From contig NZ_CP029254.1 in NCBI RefSeq assembly GCF_003122365.1, forward strand, positions 5,451,001-5,515,000: a stretch of 64,000 bases of DNA, given 5' to 3'. The notes under the pieces are model-generated. The model was not told the origin of the DNA. It made no database searches and saw only the letters and a list, made by a program, of their open reading frames with translations. The position numbers were made by a program, and so were the translations under genes. Position 1 is the stretch's first letter. Every line of letters starts with the position of its first letter. The DNA is from Streptomyces spongiicola. Lineage in GTDB: Bacteria > Actinomycetota > Actinomycetes > Streptomycetales > Streptomycetaceae. Below are positions 8,132-21,665 of this stretch, one piece after another.

Positions 8132-8761
8132 CAGCGGGACCCTTCCGTCAGCAGATAGGCGTGGACCGCGCCGGCGGCGGCGACCGACGCCAGCAGCCGG
8201 GCGTACTCCGGTGGGGCGGCGCTCAGCGCGGCGGCGTGCCCGTCGGCGGTCCTCCGCTCGGCCGCGGCGAGTTCGCGCACGGCCGCCCCGGCGTCGGCGC
8301 ACCGGGGCAGCGGGGGCCGCCGGGGGACGACGCGCGGACGCGCCGGCCCGGAGCGGCCGGCGCCGGGGGAGACCGGGAGGGGGGAGACCGGCGCGGGGGG
8401 GCACGCGCGGGGGAGGACCTGGCGGGGACGGCGGCCGGGACGCCGAGGGGGCGGGCCGGGTCCGGGGCGGGAGCCGCGACCCGGTCGGTGCGAGCGCCTC
8501 GACATGCCGCACGACCTCGGAGCGCAACGGCGACAGGCGCGCGGCCAGGGCGGGATGCGCCGTCAGCACCGCGTCGTAGCGCAGCAGCAGGGCGCCGCTC
8601 AGCTCGGCTCCGCGCTCGCGCAGCACGGTCTCCGCCGATTCGCTCCGGAGCGTCGCGCGCCGCGGGCCGGACTCGTTCGGCGAACACCCGGTCAGCGCCG
8701 CGGCGGCGGCCGCCCCGGCGGCCAGGAGCGCACGTCTGGCCGTCGTACCCGTGCGGTCCAC
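8131..8761 (-). pseudogene. Small lipoprotein gene interrupted by a frameshift in its Pro-rich linker
   Basis: Translation starts well: AGGAG, 7-nt spacing, then GTG at 8761, a twin-Arg-like n-region and the lipobox LTGC (AALTGCSPNES), then a helical segment (ERGAELSGALLLRYDAVLTAHPALAARL). The matching C-terminal half, AAVRELAAAERRTADGHAAAL to VAAAGAVHAYLLTEGSR, is in another frame and ends at 8131, coupled to DUF4439 by TGATG. Between them is a Pro/Arg-rich linker containing several G-runs, the longest seven Gs at 8395-8401, where one indel would join the halves. As written, the N-terminal frame runs on without a stop into DUF4439 to give an accidental fusion. Whether this is real or an assembly error cannot be told here. 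Confidence 0.72.
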
Positions 8762-8949
8762 CTGGTCTCTCCTCGGGCCGTGGGGCGCGGTCACCCGATC
8801 GGGTGGATGCCGCCTTGATGTGATCACCGCAGGCGAGCGTACCTGCGGGTCATCGGCGGGTGGACGGCAACACCCCCCGCGACCGGTTACCCTTTGTGCG
8901 GACACACGACGAAACCCACAACAGCACACGCGGCCGAGGAGTCACCCGG

Positions 8950-9474
8950 ATGAGCACCACCCAGAGCGAGAGGCTGCGCGGACTGCTCGAACCGCTCGTC
9001 AGCGCCGCGGACCTGGATCTGGAAGAGATCGAACTGTCCCGGGCAGGCCGCCGCCGTGTGCTCCGCGTCGTCGTGGATTCCGAGCAGGGCGTCGATCTCG
9101 ACGCCTGCGCCGAGCTGAGCCGCGCCATCTCCGACCGGCTCGACGAGAGCGACGCCATGGGCGAGGGCGAGTACCAGCTCGAAGTGACCTCCCCCGGGGC
9201 CGAGCGCCCGCTCGAGGAGCACCGCCACTACGTGCGCGCCAGGGGCCGGCTCGCCCGGTTCCACCTGACCGCCCCGGAGGGCGGCCCCGGTGGGGAACTG
9301 GTCGCCCGGATCCTCGACGTCGACGACGAGGGCCTCGACCTGGAGGTGCCGGGTGTGAAGGGGCGCAGGCCCACCTCCCGCAGGCTCGCCTTCGGCGAGA
9401 TCGCCGGGGCGCGCGTGGAGCTGGAGTTCAACCGCAAGGACACCGACGGCGTTCAGAAAGAAGAGGAGGCGTAG
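8950..9474 (+). CDS. rimP: Ribosome maturation factor RimP
   Basis: RimP helps assemble the 30S subunit. The 174-residue protein has the two-domain RimP pattern, with the characteristic EVTSPGAERPL (about residues 77-87) at the domain junction and a C-terminal Sm-like domain. The ATG at 8950 follows GAGGAG with 8-nt spacing; the frame extends upstream to 8860 but without homology. It heads the rimP-nusA-ylxR-infB-rbfA-truB operon. nusA begins 2 bases after its stop. The 188-bp gap upstream is shared with the divergent lipoprotein operon and should hold promoters for both. Confidence 0.94.
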   Translation: MSTTQSERLRGLLEPLVSAADLDLEEIELSRAGRRRVLRVVVDSEQGVDLDACAELSRAISDRLDESDAMGEGEYQLEVTSPGAERPLEEHRHYVRARGRLARFHLTAPEGGPGGELVARILDVDDEGLDLEVPGVKGRRPTSRRLAFGEIAGARVELEFNRKDTDGVQKEEEA

Positions 9475-9476
9475 CC

Positions 9477-10484
9477 ATGGACATCGACGTGAAGCTCCTG
9501 AGGGGCTTGGCGCAGGAGAAGGAGATTGCCTTCGACCTGCTGGTCGACGCCATCGAGTCGGCCCTCCTCATCGCGTACCACCGCACCGAGGGCAGCCGCC
9601 GGCACGCTCGGGTCGAGCTGAACCGCCAGACCGGTCACGTGACGGTGTGGGCCAAGGAGGACCCGTCGGAACTCGAGGAGGGCCAGGAGCCACGCGAGTT
9701 CGACGACACCCCGCACGACTTCGGCCGGATCGCGGCCTCCACCGCCCGCCAGGTCATCCAGCAGCGGCTGCGCGACGCCGAGAACGACGTCACCTTCGGT
9801 GAGTACGCCCGCCGCGAGGGCGACATCGTGGCGGGTCAGGTCCAGCAGGGCAAGGACCCGAAGAACGTGCTGGTCAAGCTGGACGACAAGCTGGAGGCCA
9901 TCCTGCCGGTGCAGGAGCAGGTGCCGGGTGAGGAGTACTCCCACGGGCTGCGGCTGCGCACCTACGTCGTACGGGTGGCCAAGGGGGTGCGCGGTCCTTC
10001 CGTCACCCTGTCGAGGACGCATCCCAACCTGGTGAAGAAGCTCTTCGCGCTCGAGGTACCGGAGATCGCCGACGGTTCGGTCGAGATCGCGGCCATCGCC
10101 CGCGAGGCCGGACACCGGACCAAGATCGCCGTGCGGTCCACCCGCAGCGGCCTGAACGCCAAGGGCGCGTGCATCGGCCCGATGGGCGGCCGGGTGCGCA
10201 ACGTCATGGCCGAGCTGCACGGCGAGAAGATCGACATCGTGGACTGGTCGGACGACCCGGCGGAGATGGTCGCCAACGCGCTGTCCCCGGCCCGGGTCTC
10301 CAAGGTCGAGGTCGTCGACCTCGGCGCCAGGTCCGCCCGGGTGACGGTCCCCGACTACCAGCTGTCACTCGCCATCGGCAAGGAGGGGCAGAACGCCCGG
10401 CTCGCCGCCCGGCTCACCGGCTGGCGGATCGACATCCGGCCGGACACCGAACAGTCTGCCGGGCAGCCCGCCGGGCAGAGCTGA
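9477..10484 (+). CDS. nusA: Transcription termination/antitermination factor NusA
   Basis: NusA binds RNA polymerase and nascent RNA. At 335 residues this is the short actinobacterial form, lacking the acidic repeats of E. coli NusA. It shows an N-terminal RNAP-binding domain (about 1-110), an S1 domain (about 120-190, from GDIVAGQVQQG), KH1 with GACIGPMGGRVRNVM, and KH2 with LAIGKEGQNARLAAR. The ATG at 9477 lies 2 bases after the rimP stop, and the ribosome site GAGGAGGC lies within the end of rimP, which suggests coupling. Confidence 0.96.
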   Translation: MDIDVKLLRGLAQEKEIAFDLLVDAIESALLIAYHRTEGSRRHARVELNRQTGHVTVWAKEDPSELEEGQEPREFDDTPHDFGRIAASTARQVIQQRLRDAENDVTFGEYARREGDIVAGQVQQGKDPKNVLVKLDDKLEAILPVQEQVPGEEYSHGLRLRTYVVRVAKGVRGPSVTLSRTHPNLVKKLFALEVPEIADGSVEIAAIAREAGHRTKIAVRSTRSGLNAKGACIGPMGGRVRNVMAELHGEKIDIVDWSDDPAEMVANALSPARVSKVEVVDLGARSARVTVPDYQLSLAIGKEGQNARLAARLTGWRIDIRPDTEQSAGQPAGQS

Positions 10485-10665
10485 TCCGGGCCGTGGCCGT
10501 CCGGGGGCGGAGCGCGGGTCGCTCCCTCCCCGGTCCGGTGCGCCGGGGAACGGATCGGCGCGCGGACTCGTTCCGTAGCCGGGGGATCGCCGAGAGTTTT
10601 GAGCCATCAGATGTTCGATTCTTGCCCCGGAGGGGTGGGGTCGGTACGGGGAGGTAGACTTGGAC

Positions 10666-10956
10666 GTGTCTGGTCGGACGCCTGTCCGCGCATGCCCCGA
10701 GCGAACCTGCGTGGGGTGTCGGGAGCGAACGGCCAAGCGCGATCTACTGCGCATCGTGGCGGTCGAGGGTGTGTGCGTCCCCGATCATCGCGGTACGCTG
10801 CCCGGCCGGGGTGCTTATGTGCACCCCGCCTCGGTCTGTCTCGACCTGGCGGTTCGCCGTCGGGCGTTCCCGAGGGCCCTCAGGGCCCGGGGGCCGCTCG
10901 ACACCGCGGACCTACGCCGTGCCGTCGAGGCGGCGGCGGCCCAGGCCGCACCGTAG
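10666..10956 (+). CDS. ylxR: YlxR (DUF448) RNA-binding protein
   Basis: This 96-residue basic protein carries the two YlxR hallmarks: ERTCVGCRE followed by DLLRIVAVEG, and GRGAYVHP. YlxR sits between nusA and infB in most Gram-positive genomes and is thought to bind RNA or nucleoid. I chose the GTG at 10666 (VSGRTPVRACPERTC), the start usual in Streptomyces. A TTG two codons upstream (10660) has better spacing from GGGGAGG (about 5 nt, against 11) and could be used instead. Confidence 0.9.
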   Translation: MSGRTPVRACPERTCVGCRERTAKRDLLRIVAVEGVCVPDHRGTLPGRGAYVHPASVCLDLAVRRRAFPRALRARGPLDTADLRRAVEAAAAQAAP

Positions 10957-10974
10957 GAAGAAGCACGAAGCAGC

Positions 10975-10996
10975 ACCGCACGGATCCCCGTGCGGT
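10975..10996 (+). terminator. Hairpin between ylxR and infB
   Basis: ACCGCACGG (10975-10983) pairs with CCGTGCGGT (10988-10996) around a 4-nt loop. No U-tract follows. It lies 18 bases after ylxR and 119 before infB, so it may be an attenuator or processing hairpin rather than an operon end. Confidence 0.45.
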
Positions 10997-11114
10997 CAGG
11001 TACCTCGCGAGTCGGAAGTAGGTCGAGATTGCGATGAGCACTCGATGAGTACGCGATGAGTACGCCCATGAAGTAGCGACGGTCCGGCGGTAACCCGGAC
11101 CTAAAAGGAGCGAA

Positions 11115-14100
11115 GTGGCTAAGGTCCGGGTATACGAACTCGCCAAGGAGTTCGGTGTGGAGAGCAAGGTCGTCATGGCCAAGCTCCAGGAACTCGGTGA
11201 ATTCGTCCGTTCGGCGTCCTCGACGATCGAGGCGCCGGTTGTACGCAAACTGACCGACGCTTTCCAGCAGGGTTCCGGGGCCGCCCCCGCGAAGCGCTCT
11301 GCCGGGAAGCCCGGGGCGCCGCGCAGGCCCGCGCCCGCGAAGCCCGCCCCGGCGGCGGAGGGCCGCGCGGGCGGTGCCCCCGCGCCCTCCCCGGCGCAGG
11401 CGGCGCGTCCCGCCGCCCCCAAGCCCGGCGCACCGGCCCCCAGGCCGGCGGCGTCCGAGGCTCCCAGGAGTGTCCCCGCGGCACCGGCCCCCGGCCCGCG
11501 GCCGACCCCGGGCCCCAAGCCCGCGGCGGCCCCGAAGCCGGCTCCGGCCGCTCCGGCCGCCCCGGAGTTCACCGCGCCCCCGGCCGCCCCGGCTGCCGGC
11601 CCCCGGCCCGGTGCCACTCCCGGCCCGCGTCCGGCCGCACGTCCCGGCCAGGGCCAGGGTGGCGGCGGTGCCCGTCCCGGCGCCCCGCGCTCCGGTGGCG
11701 AGCGCCAGGCTCCGCGTCCCGGTGCCCGCCCCGCGGGCCCGCGTCCGGGGAACAACCCCTTCACCTCCGGTGGCTCGACCGGTATGGCGCGCCCGCAGGC
11801 GCCCCGTCCGGGCGGTGCCCCGCGTCCGGGCGGTCCGGGTGCCCCCGGCGGTCCCCGTCCGCAGGGCGCCGGCCAGGGCGGTCCCCGTCCGCAGGCGCCC
11901 GGTGGCTCCCGTCCCACCCCCGGCGGCATGCCGCGTCCGCAGGCTCCGCGGGGAGCCGGCGGCCCCGGCGGCCCCGGTGGTAACCGTCCGAACCCGGGCA
12001 TGATGCCGCAGCGTCCCGCCGCCGGCCCGCGCCCCGGTCCCGGCGGCCGCGGTCAGGGCCTCCGGCCGGCTTCGCCGGCCGTCCCGGTGGCGGCGGTGGC
12101 GGCGGTCGCCCCGGTGGCGGCGGCGGTGGCGGCTTCGGCGGCCCGCGTCCCGGTGGCGGCGGCGGCTTCGGCGGTGGCGGCGGTGGCCGTCCCGGCTTCG
12201 GCGGCCGTCCCGGCGGCCCCGGCGGCCGCGGTGGCACGCAGGGTGCGTTCGGCCGCCCCGGCGGTCCGGCGCGCCGCGGCCGCAAGTCGAAGCGGCAGAG
12301 GCGCCAGGAGTACGAGGCCATGCAGGCCCCGTCGGTCGGCGGTGTGATGCTGCCCCGCGGCAGCGGCGAGACCGTCCGTCTGTCGCGCGGTGCCTCCCTG
12401 ACCGACTTCGCGGAGAAGATCAACGCCAACCCGGCGTCGCTCGTCGCCGTGATGATGAACCTCGGCGAGATGGTCACCGCCACGCAGTCCGTCTCCGACG
12501 AGACGTTGCAGCTCCTGGCAGGCGAGATGAACTACACGGTTCAGATCGTCAGCCCGGAGGAGGAGGACCGCGAGCTGCTGGAGTCGTTCGACATCGAGTT
12601 CGGCGAGGACGAGGGCGGCGAGGAGTTCCTGGTCGCGCGTCCGCCGGTGGTCACCGTCATGGGTCACGTCGACCACGGCAAGACCCGGCTGCTGGACGCG
12701 ATCCGCAAGACGAACGTCGTCGCGGGCGAGGCCGGCGGTATCACCCAGCACATCGGTGCGTACCAGGTCTCCACCGAGGTCAACGACGAAGAGCGCCGCA
12801 TCACCTTCATCGACACCCCGGGTCACGAGGCGTTCACGGCCATGCGTGCCCGCGGCGCCAAGTCGACCGACATCGCGATCCTCGTGGTGGCGGCCAACGA
12901 CGGTGTGATGCCGCAGACGATCGAGGCGCTGAACCACGCCAAGGCGGCCGACGTGCCGATCGTGGTCGCGGTCAACAAGATCGACGTCGAGGGCGCCGAC
13001 CCGACGAAGGTGCGCGGTCAGCTGACCGAGTACGGCCTGGTGGCCGAGGAGTACGGCGGCGACACCATGTTCGTCGACATCTCCGCCAAGCAGGGCCTGA
13101 ACATCGAGAACCTGCTGGAGGCCGTGGTCCTGACGGCTGACGCCGCCCTGGACCTGCGGGCCAACCCGGAGCAGGACGCGCAGGGCATCGCGATCGAGTC
13201 CCACCTCGACCGCGGCCGCGGTGCCGTCTCGACCGTCCTGGTCCAGCGGGGCACCCTGCGCATCGGTGACACCATGGTCGTCGGCGACGCGTACGGCCGG
13301 GTCCGGGCGATGCTCGACGACAAGGGCAACAACGTGGACGAGGCGACCCCGTCGACTCCCGTCCTCGTCCTGGGTCTCACCAACGTCCCGGGTGCCGGCG
13401 ACAACTTCCTGGTCGTCGACGAGGACCGCACGGCCCGCCAGATCGCCGAGAAGCGTGCCGCCCGTGAGCGCAACGCCGCGTTCGCCAAGCGCACCCGCCG
13501 GGTGTCCCTCGAGGACCTCGACAAGGTGCTCAAGGCGGGCGAGGTCCAGCAGCTCAACCTCATCATCAAGGGCGACGCGTCCGGTTCGGTGGAGGCCCTG
13601 GAGTCCTCGCTGCTCCAGCTGGACGTCGGCGAGGAGGTCGACATCCGGGTGCTGCACCGGGGTGTCGGTGCGGTCACCGAGTCGGACATCGACCTGGCGA
13701 CCGGCTCCGACGCCATCGTGATCGGCTTCAACGTGCGCGCCGCCGGGCGTGCCACGCAGATGGCCGAGCGCGAGGGTGTGGACGTCCGCTACTACTCGGT
13801 CATCTACCAGGCGATCGAGGAGATCGAGGCGGCCCTCAAGGGCATGCTCAAGCCGGAGTACGAAGAGGTCGAGCTCGGCACGGCGGAGATCCGCGAGGTC
13901 TTCCGCTCGTCCAAGCTGGGCAACATCGCGGGTGTGCTCATCCGCTCCGGCGAGGTCCGGCGCAACACCAAGGCGCGCCTCATCCGCGACGGCAAGGTCG
14001 TCGCGGAGAACCTCACCATCGAGGGTCTGCGTCGCTTCAAGGACGACGTCACCGAGATCCGCGAAGGCTTCGAGGGCGGTATCAACCTCGGGAACTTCAA

Positions 14101-14161
14101 CGACATCAAGGTCGACGACGTCATCGCGACGTACGAGATGCGCGAGAAGCCCCGCGGCTGA
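11115..14161 (+). CDS. infB: Translation initiation factor IF-2, with a one-base frameshift near 12060
   Basis: IF-2 is the GTPase that delivers fMet-tRNA to the 30S subunit. Reading from GTG 11115 (AAAGGAG upstream) gives the IF2N domain (VRVYELAKEFGVESKVVM) and a long Pro/Ala/Gly/Arg linker. At 12060-12061 the frame breaks. One missing base (CAGGGCC-TCCGG where CAGGGCCGTCCGG would keep frame) moves the Gly-rich stretch, the RRGRKSKRQRR motif, the second IF2N domain, the G domain (GHVDHGKT, DTPGHEA, NKID) and domains II-IV into frame 2, ending at 14161. As written, the first frame stops at 12347. infB is essential, so an assembly or sequencing error is most likely. An in-frame ATG at 12320 with AGGAG 9 nt upstream could initiate the core alone. 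Confidence 0.9.
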
Positions 14162-14192
14162 CGCGGCTCGGCTGACCACGCACACCGTGCTC

Positions 14193-14231
14193 GGGGCCGG
14201 TCGGCGGGAGGTAATCCCGTCGATCGGCCCC
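14193..14231 (+). terminator. Long hairpin after infB
   Basis: GGGGCCGGTCGGCGGGA (14193-14209) pairs with TCCCGTCGATCGGCCCC (14215-14231) around GGTAA, a 17-bp stem with two G-U pairs. It follows the infB stop by 31 bases. The DUF503 gene 88 bases further on may use its own promoter. Confidence 0.75.
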
Positions 14232-14318
14232 GGCCGTGCGTGTACGGTTTCTTGATGTACCTGCCAAGAGCGGGCAGGACGCCTACCGAACCCGTACCGG
14301 CGGGACATCCGGACACAC

Positions 14319-14612
14319 ATGTTCGTGGGGACGCTGTCCTTCGACCTGCTCCTCGGCGACGTCCACTCGCTGAAGGAGAAACGCTCCGTCGTCCGCCCGA
14401 TCATGGCCGAACTCCAGCGCAAGTACGCGGTGGCGGTGGCCGAGGTCGGCGGGCAGAACCTGCACCGCAGGGCCGAGATCGGCCTCGCGGCGGTGTCCGG
14501 GGATCCGGGACACCTCACAGACGTGCTGGACCGGTGCGAGCGCCTTGTCGCCGCCCGGCCCGAAGTGGAGCTGCTGTCGGTGCGACGGCGGCTGCACGGA
14601 GACGATGATTGA
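14319..14612 (+). CDS. DUF503 (YlxP-like) family protein
   Basis: This 97-residue protein is recognisable by MFVGTLSFDLLLGDVHSLKEKRS, typical of the small YlxP/DUF503 family encoded between infB and rbfA in many bacteria. The family adopts a ferredoxin-like fold; its function is unsettled, though ribosome biogenesis has been suggested from context. The ATG at 14319 has no strong ribosome site. Only 56 bases separate its stop from rbfA, so the two are probably co-transcribed. Confidence 0.9.
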   Translation: MFVGTLSFDLLLGDVHSLKEKRSVVRPIMAELQRKYAVAVAEVGGQNLHRRAEIGLAAVSGDPGHLTDVLDRCERLVAARPEVELLSVRRRLHGDDD

Positions 14613-14668
14613 GACTGCACCGTCCGGGGGCTGCCCCCGGACCACCGCACGAAAGAGGAGAAGGACCG

Positions 14669-15211
14669 GTGGCCGACAACGCGCGGGCCCGCAAGCTGGC
14701 CGATCGCATCCAGGTCGTGGTCGCGGAGACCCTGGACCGGCGAATCAAGGATCCGCGGCTGGGCTTCGTCACGATCACGGACGCCCGGGTCACCGGCGAC
14801 CTGCGGGAGGCCACGGTCTTCTACACGGTGTACGGGGACGACGAGGAGCGCGCGGCGTCCGCCGCGGCGCTGGAGTCCGCCAAGGGCGTCCTGCGGTCCG
14901 AGGTGGGCCGTCAGACGGGGGTCCGCTTCACGCCGACCCTGACGTTCGTCCCGGACGCCCTCCCGGACAACGCCCGGACCATCGACGACCTGCTCGACAA
15001 GGCGCGGGCCAGGGACGCCGAGGTCCGCCAGGCGTCCACGGGCAAGACGTACGCGGGCGGGGCCGACCCCTACCGCAGGCCGGAGGACGGGGACGACGAG
15101 GCGGGCCCGGACGAAGGCAGGGACGAAGGCAGGGGCGAAGGCGAAGGCACGGGCGAGGGCGGGGGCCGGGGTCGAGACGAGGGCAGGGACGAGGGCACGG
15201 CCTCCGCATGA
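14669..15211 (+). CDS. rbfA: 30S ribosome-binding factor RbfA with a charged Gly/Glu/Arg tail
   Basis: RbfA is a cold-shock 30S maturation factor. Residues 1-120 give the KH-type RbfA domain (RKLADRIQVVVAETLDRRIKD, LGFVTITDARVTGDLREA). The GTG start at 14669 is preceded by AGAGGAGAAGGA. The C-terminal part (about 143-180) is a low-complexity stretch of DEGRDEGRGEGEG-type repeats built from GACGAAGGCAGG-like units, unlike the usual ending of the family. The stop TGA overlaps the truB start as ATGA, implying translational coupling. Confidence 0.93.
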   Translation: MADNARARKLADRIQVVVAETLDRRIKDPRLGFVTITDARVTGDLREATVFYTVYGDDEERAASAAALESAKGVLRSEVGRQTGVRFTPTLTFVPDALPDNARTIDDLLDKARARDAEVRQASTGKTYAGGADPYRRPEDGDDEAGPDEGRDEGRGEGEGTGEGGGRGRDEGRDEGTASA

Positions 15212-16137
15212 GCCAGCACAGCAACGCCGCCCCGGCCGCCGGCGGGGGCGGCACCCCGGACGGCCTGGTCATCGTCGACAAGCCGGCCGGCTTCACCTCG
15301 CACGACGTCGTCGCCAAGATGCGGGGCATCGCGCGGACCCGCCGCGTCGGTCACGCGGGCACGCTGGACCCGATGGCGACCGGAGTGCTCGTCCTGGGCG
15401 TCCAGCGGGCCACCAAGCTCCTCGGCCATCTGGCGCTCACCGAGAAGGAGTACCTCGGCACGGTCCGGCTGGGCCAGACCACGGTCACCGACGACGCGGA
15501 GGGCGAGGTCACCTCGTCCGCCGACGCCTCCGGCATCCCCCGGGAAGCGATCGACGCCGGGGTCGCCGCACTGACCGGCGACATCATGCAGGTGCCGTCG
15601 AAGGTCAGCGCCATCAAGATCGACGGGCGGCGGTCCTACGCACGGGTCCGCGGCGGCGAGGAGTTCGACATCCCCGCCCGTCCGGTGACCGTCTCGCGGT
15701 TCACCGTCCACGACGTCCGCGAGGGCCTCGCCGAGGACGGCACCCCCGTCACCGACCTCGTGGTCTCGGTGGTCTGCTCCTCCGGCACCTACGTCCGCGC
15801 CCTCGCCCGCGACCTCGGCGCCGGACTCGGCGTCGGCGGGCATCTGACCGCACTGCGCCGCACCCGCGTCGGGCCGTACCGCCTCGGGGCGGCCAGGACC
15901 GTCGACCAGCTCCAGGAGGAGCTGACGGTCATGCCGATCGGCGAGGCCGCGGCGGCGGCGTTCCCCCGCTGGGACGTCGACGAAAGGCGCGCCCGGCTGC
16001 TGCTCAACGGCGTACGCCTGGACATGCCGGAGTACGGCGGACGGGGCCCGGTGGCCGTCTTCGGGCCCGAGGGGCGGTTCCTGGCACTGGTCGAGGAGCA
16101 CCGGGGCAAGGCGAAGAGCCTCGCCGTCTTCGGCTGA
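15208..16137 (+). CDS. truB: tRNA pseudouridine(55) synthase TruB
   Basis: TruB makes pseudouridine 55 in the T-loop of tRNAs. The 309-residue protein contains the catalytic motif GHAGTLDPMATGVL (catalytic Asp about residue 52), LVIVDKPAGFTSHD near the N terminus, the KVSAIKIDGRRSYARVR block and a C-terminal PUA-like domain. The ATG at 15208 overlaps the rbfA stop by 4 bp. A very strong terminator begins 55 bases after its stop, so truB ends the operon. Confidence 0.96.
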   Translation: MSQHSNAAPAAGGGGTPDGLVIVDKPAGFTSHDVVAKMRGIARTRRVGHAGTLDPMATGVLVLGVQRATKLLGHLALTEKEYLGTVRLGQTTVTDDAEGEVTSSADASGIPREAIDAGVAALTGDIMQVPSKVSAIKIDGRRSYARVRGGEEFDIPARPVTVSRFTVHDVREGLAEDGTPVTDLVVSVVCSSGTYVRALARDLGAGLGVGGHLTALRRTRVGPYRLGAARTVDQLQEELTVMPIGEAAAAAFPRWDVDERRARLLLNGVRLDMPEYGGRGPVAVFGPEGRFLALVEEHRGKAKSLAVFG

Positions 16138-16192
16138 CGCCCACGGGCGCAGGCCCCACCGGGGCCGCCCGCCGGGCCGTGCGGGGAGTCCC

Positions 16193-16229
16193 ATCGTGGA
16201 GCGGGCAGGGCCGCTGCCCGCTCCACGAT
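16193..16229 (+). terminator. Strong terminator ending the rimP-truB operon
   Basis: ATCGTGGAGCGGGCAG (16193-16208) pairs perfectly with CTGCCCGCTCCACGAT (16214-16229) around GGCCG, a 16-bp stem. No U-tract follows. Confidence 0.85.
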
Positions 16230-16371
16230 CCCCCTCGGATGGTGTCTGTCCGTCCCGCACCGGGGATTCACCCCGACGGGCAGGCGCTCGGAGTGCACGG
16301 GGGGTGCACTCGGGGGCGCGTTCGTCCGGTGCTCTTCTCTCCGTGATCAACTCCGGCCTACCGTCGGAGCC

Positions 16372-20478
<4,107 letters not shown>

Positions 20479-20536
20479 GGAGTCATCGTTGCGCACGCAG
20501 GTTCGATGTTTCGGGTTCGGGCGAGGAGCGGTCACA

Positions 20537-21487
20537 GTGCAGCGCTGGCGTGGCTTGGAGGACATCCCCCAGGACTGGGGGCGCAGCGTCGTCACCATCG
20601 GTTCCTACGACGGCGTGCACCGCGGCCACCAGCTGATCATCGGGCGGGCCGTGGAGCGGGCGCGGGAGCTCGGAGTGCCGTCGGTCGTGGTCACGTTCGA
20701 TCCGCACCCGAGCGAGGTCGTCCGTCCCGGCAGCCACCCGCCGCTGCTGGCCCCGCACCACCGGCGCGCGGAGCTGATGGCGGAACTCGGCGTGGGCGCG
20801 GTTCTGATCCTTCCGTTCACCTCCGAGTTCTCCAAGCTGTCGCCGGCCGACTTCATCGTGAAGGTGCTGGTGGACAAGCTCCACGCCCGTGCGGTGATCG
20901 AGGGCCCCAACTTCCGCTTCGGCCACCGGGCGGCGGGCGACGTCGACTTCCTGACCGAACTCGGCCGCACCTACGACTACGAGGTAGAGGTCGTCGACCT
21001 GTTCGTGCGCGGCGCTGCGGGCGGCGGCGAGCCCTTCTCGTCCACGCTGACCCGGCGGCTGATCGCGGAGGGTGACGTCGAGGGGGCGGCGGAGATCCTC
21101 GGCCGGCCGCACCGGGTCGAGGGCGTGGTCGTCCGCGGTGCCCAGCGGGGCCGCGAGCTGGGCTACCCGACGGCCAACGTGGAGACGCTGCCGCACACCG
21201 CCATCCCCGCGGACGGCGTCTACGCGGGCTGGCTCACCGCCGCCGGGGAGCGCATGCCCGCCGCGATCTCCGTGGGCACCAATCCGCAGTTCGACGGCAC
21301 GGAGCGGACCGTCGAGGCGTACGCCATCGACCGCGTCGGCCTCGACCTGTACGGGCTGCACGTGGCTGTCGACTTCCTCGCCTATGTGCGTGGGATGGCC
21401 AGGTTCGAGTCTGTCGAGGCCCTTCTCGACGCCATCGCCACCGATGTGAAGCGCGCGCGTGAACTGACGGCGGAGTACGACGCTTGA
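20537..21487 (+). CDS. ribF: Bifunctional riboflavin kinase / FAD synthetase
   Basis: RibF converts riboflavin to FMN and FMN to FAD. The 316-residue length is standard. The N-terminal nucleotidyltransferase shows TIGSYDGVHRGHQ (usually NFDG) and VVVTFDPHPSEV. The C-terminal flavokinase has RGRELGYPTANV and DGVYAGW. The GTG at 20537 (VQRWRGLEDI) has GAGGAG at 8-nt spacing. It starts 58 bases after the large STAND-like gene. An insertion sequence begins 145 bases beyond its stop. Confidence 0.95.
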   Translation: MQRWRGLEDIPQDWGRSVVTIGSYDGVHRGHQLIIGRAVERARELGVPSVVVTFDPHPSEVVRPGSHPPLLAPHHRRAELMAELGVGAVLILPFTSEFSKLSPADFIVKVLVDKLHARAVIEGPNFRFGHRAAGDVDFLTELGRTYDYEVEVVDLFVRGAAGGGEPFSSTLTRRLIAEGDVEGAAEILGRPHRVEGVVVRGAQRGRELGYPTANVETLPHTAIPADGVYAGWLTAAGERMPAAISVGTNPQFDGTERTVEAYAIDRVGLDLYGLHVAVDFLAYVRGMARFESVEALLDAIATDVKRARELTAEYDA

Positions 21488-21622
21488 GGGCTGTCCCGTC
21501 GTCCCCGGGGGTCGGCGCGCGGCGTCGGATGCGGTGCATCGCAAGGCGGTCCACCGGAGGGCGGTCCACCGCGAGGCGGAGGTTCGTCCTCGTGCCCGGC
21601 GTATCCGGGCGACAGCGCGACG

Positions 21623-21632
21623 CGGCTAGTGC
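21623..21632 (+). repeat. Left copy of the 10-bp target-site duplication
   Basis: CGGCTAGTGC abuts the left end of the insertion sequence and is repeated exactly at 23162-23171. Confidence 0.88.
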
Positions 21633-21652
21633 CAAGGCCGTGAAGTTTGCGG
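21633..21652 (+). repeat. Left terminal inverted repeat of the IS
   Basis: It matches the reverse complement of 23142-23161 at 18 of 20 positions; the mismatches are at positions 10 and 11. Confidence 0.9.
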
Positions 21653-21665
21653 CTGGGCCGTGTCG

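Noticed and set aside
7703..8761. A genuine lipoprotein-DUF4439 fusion gene
   Set aside because: The TGATG junction at 8129-8133 and the coherent C-terminal half in another frame show two genes with a frameshift rather than an evolved fusion.
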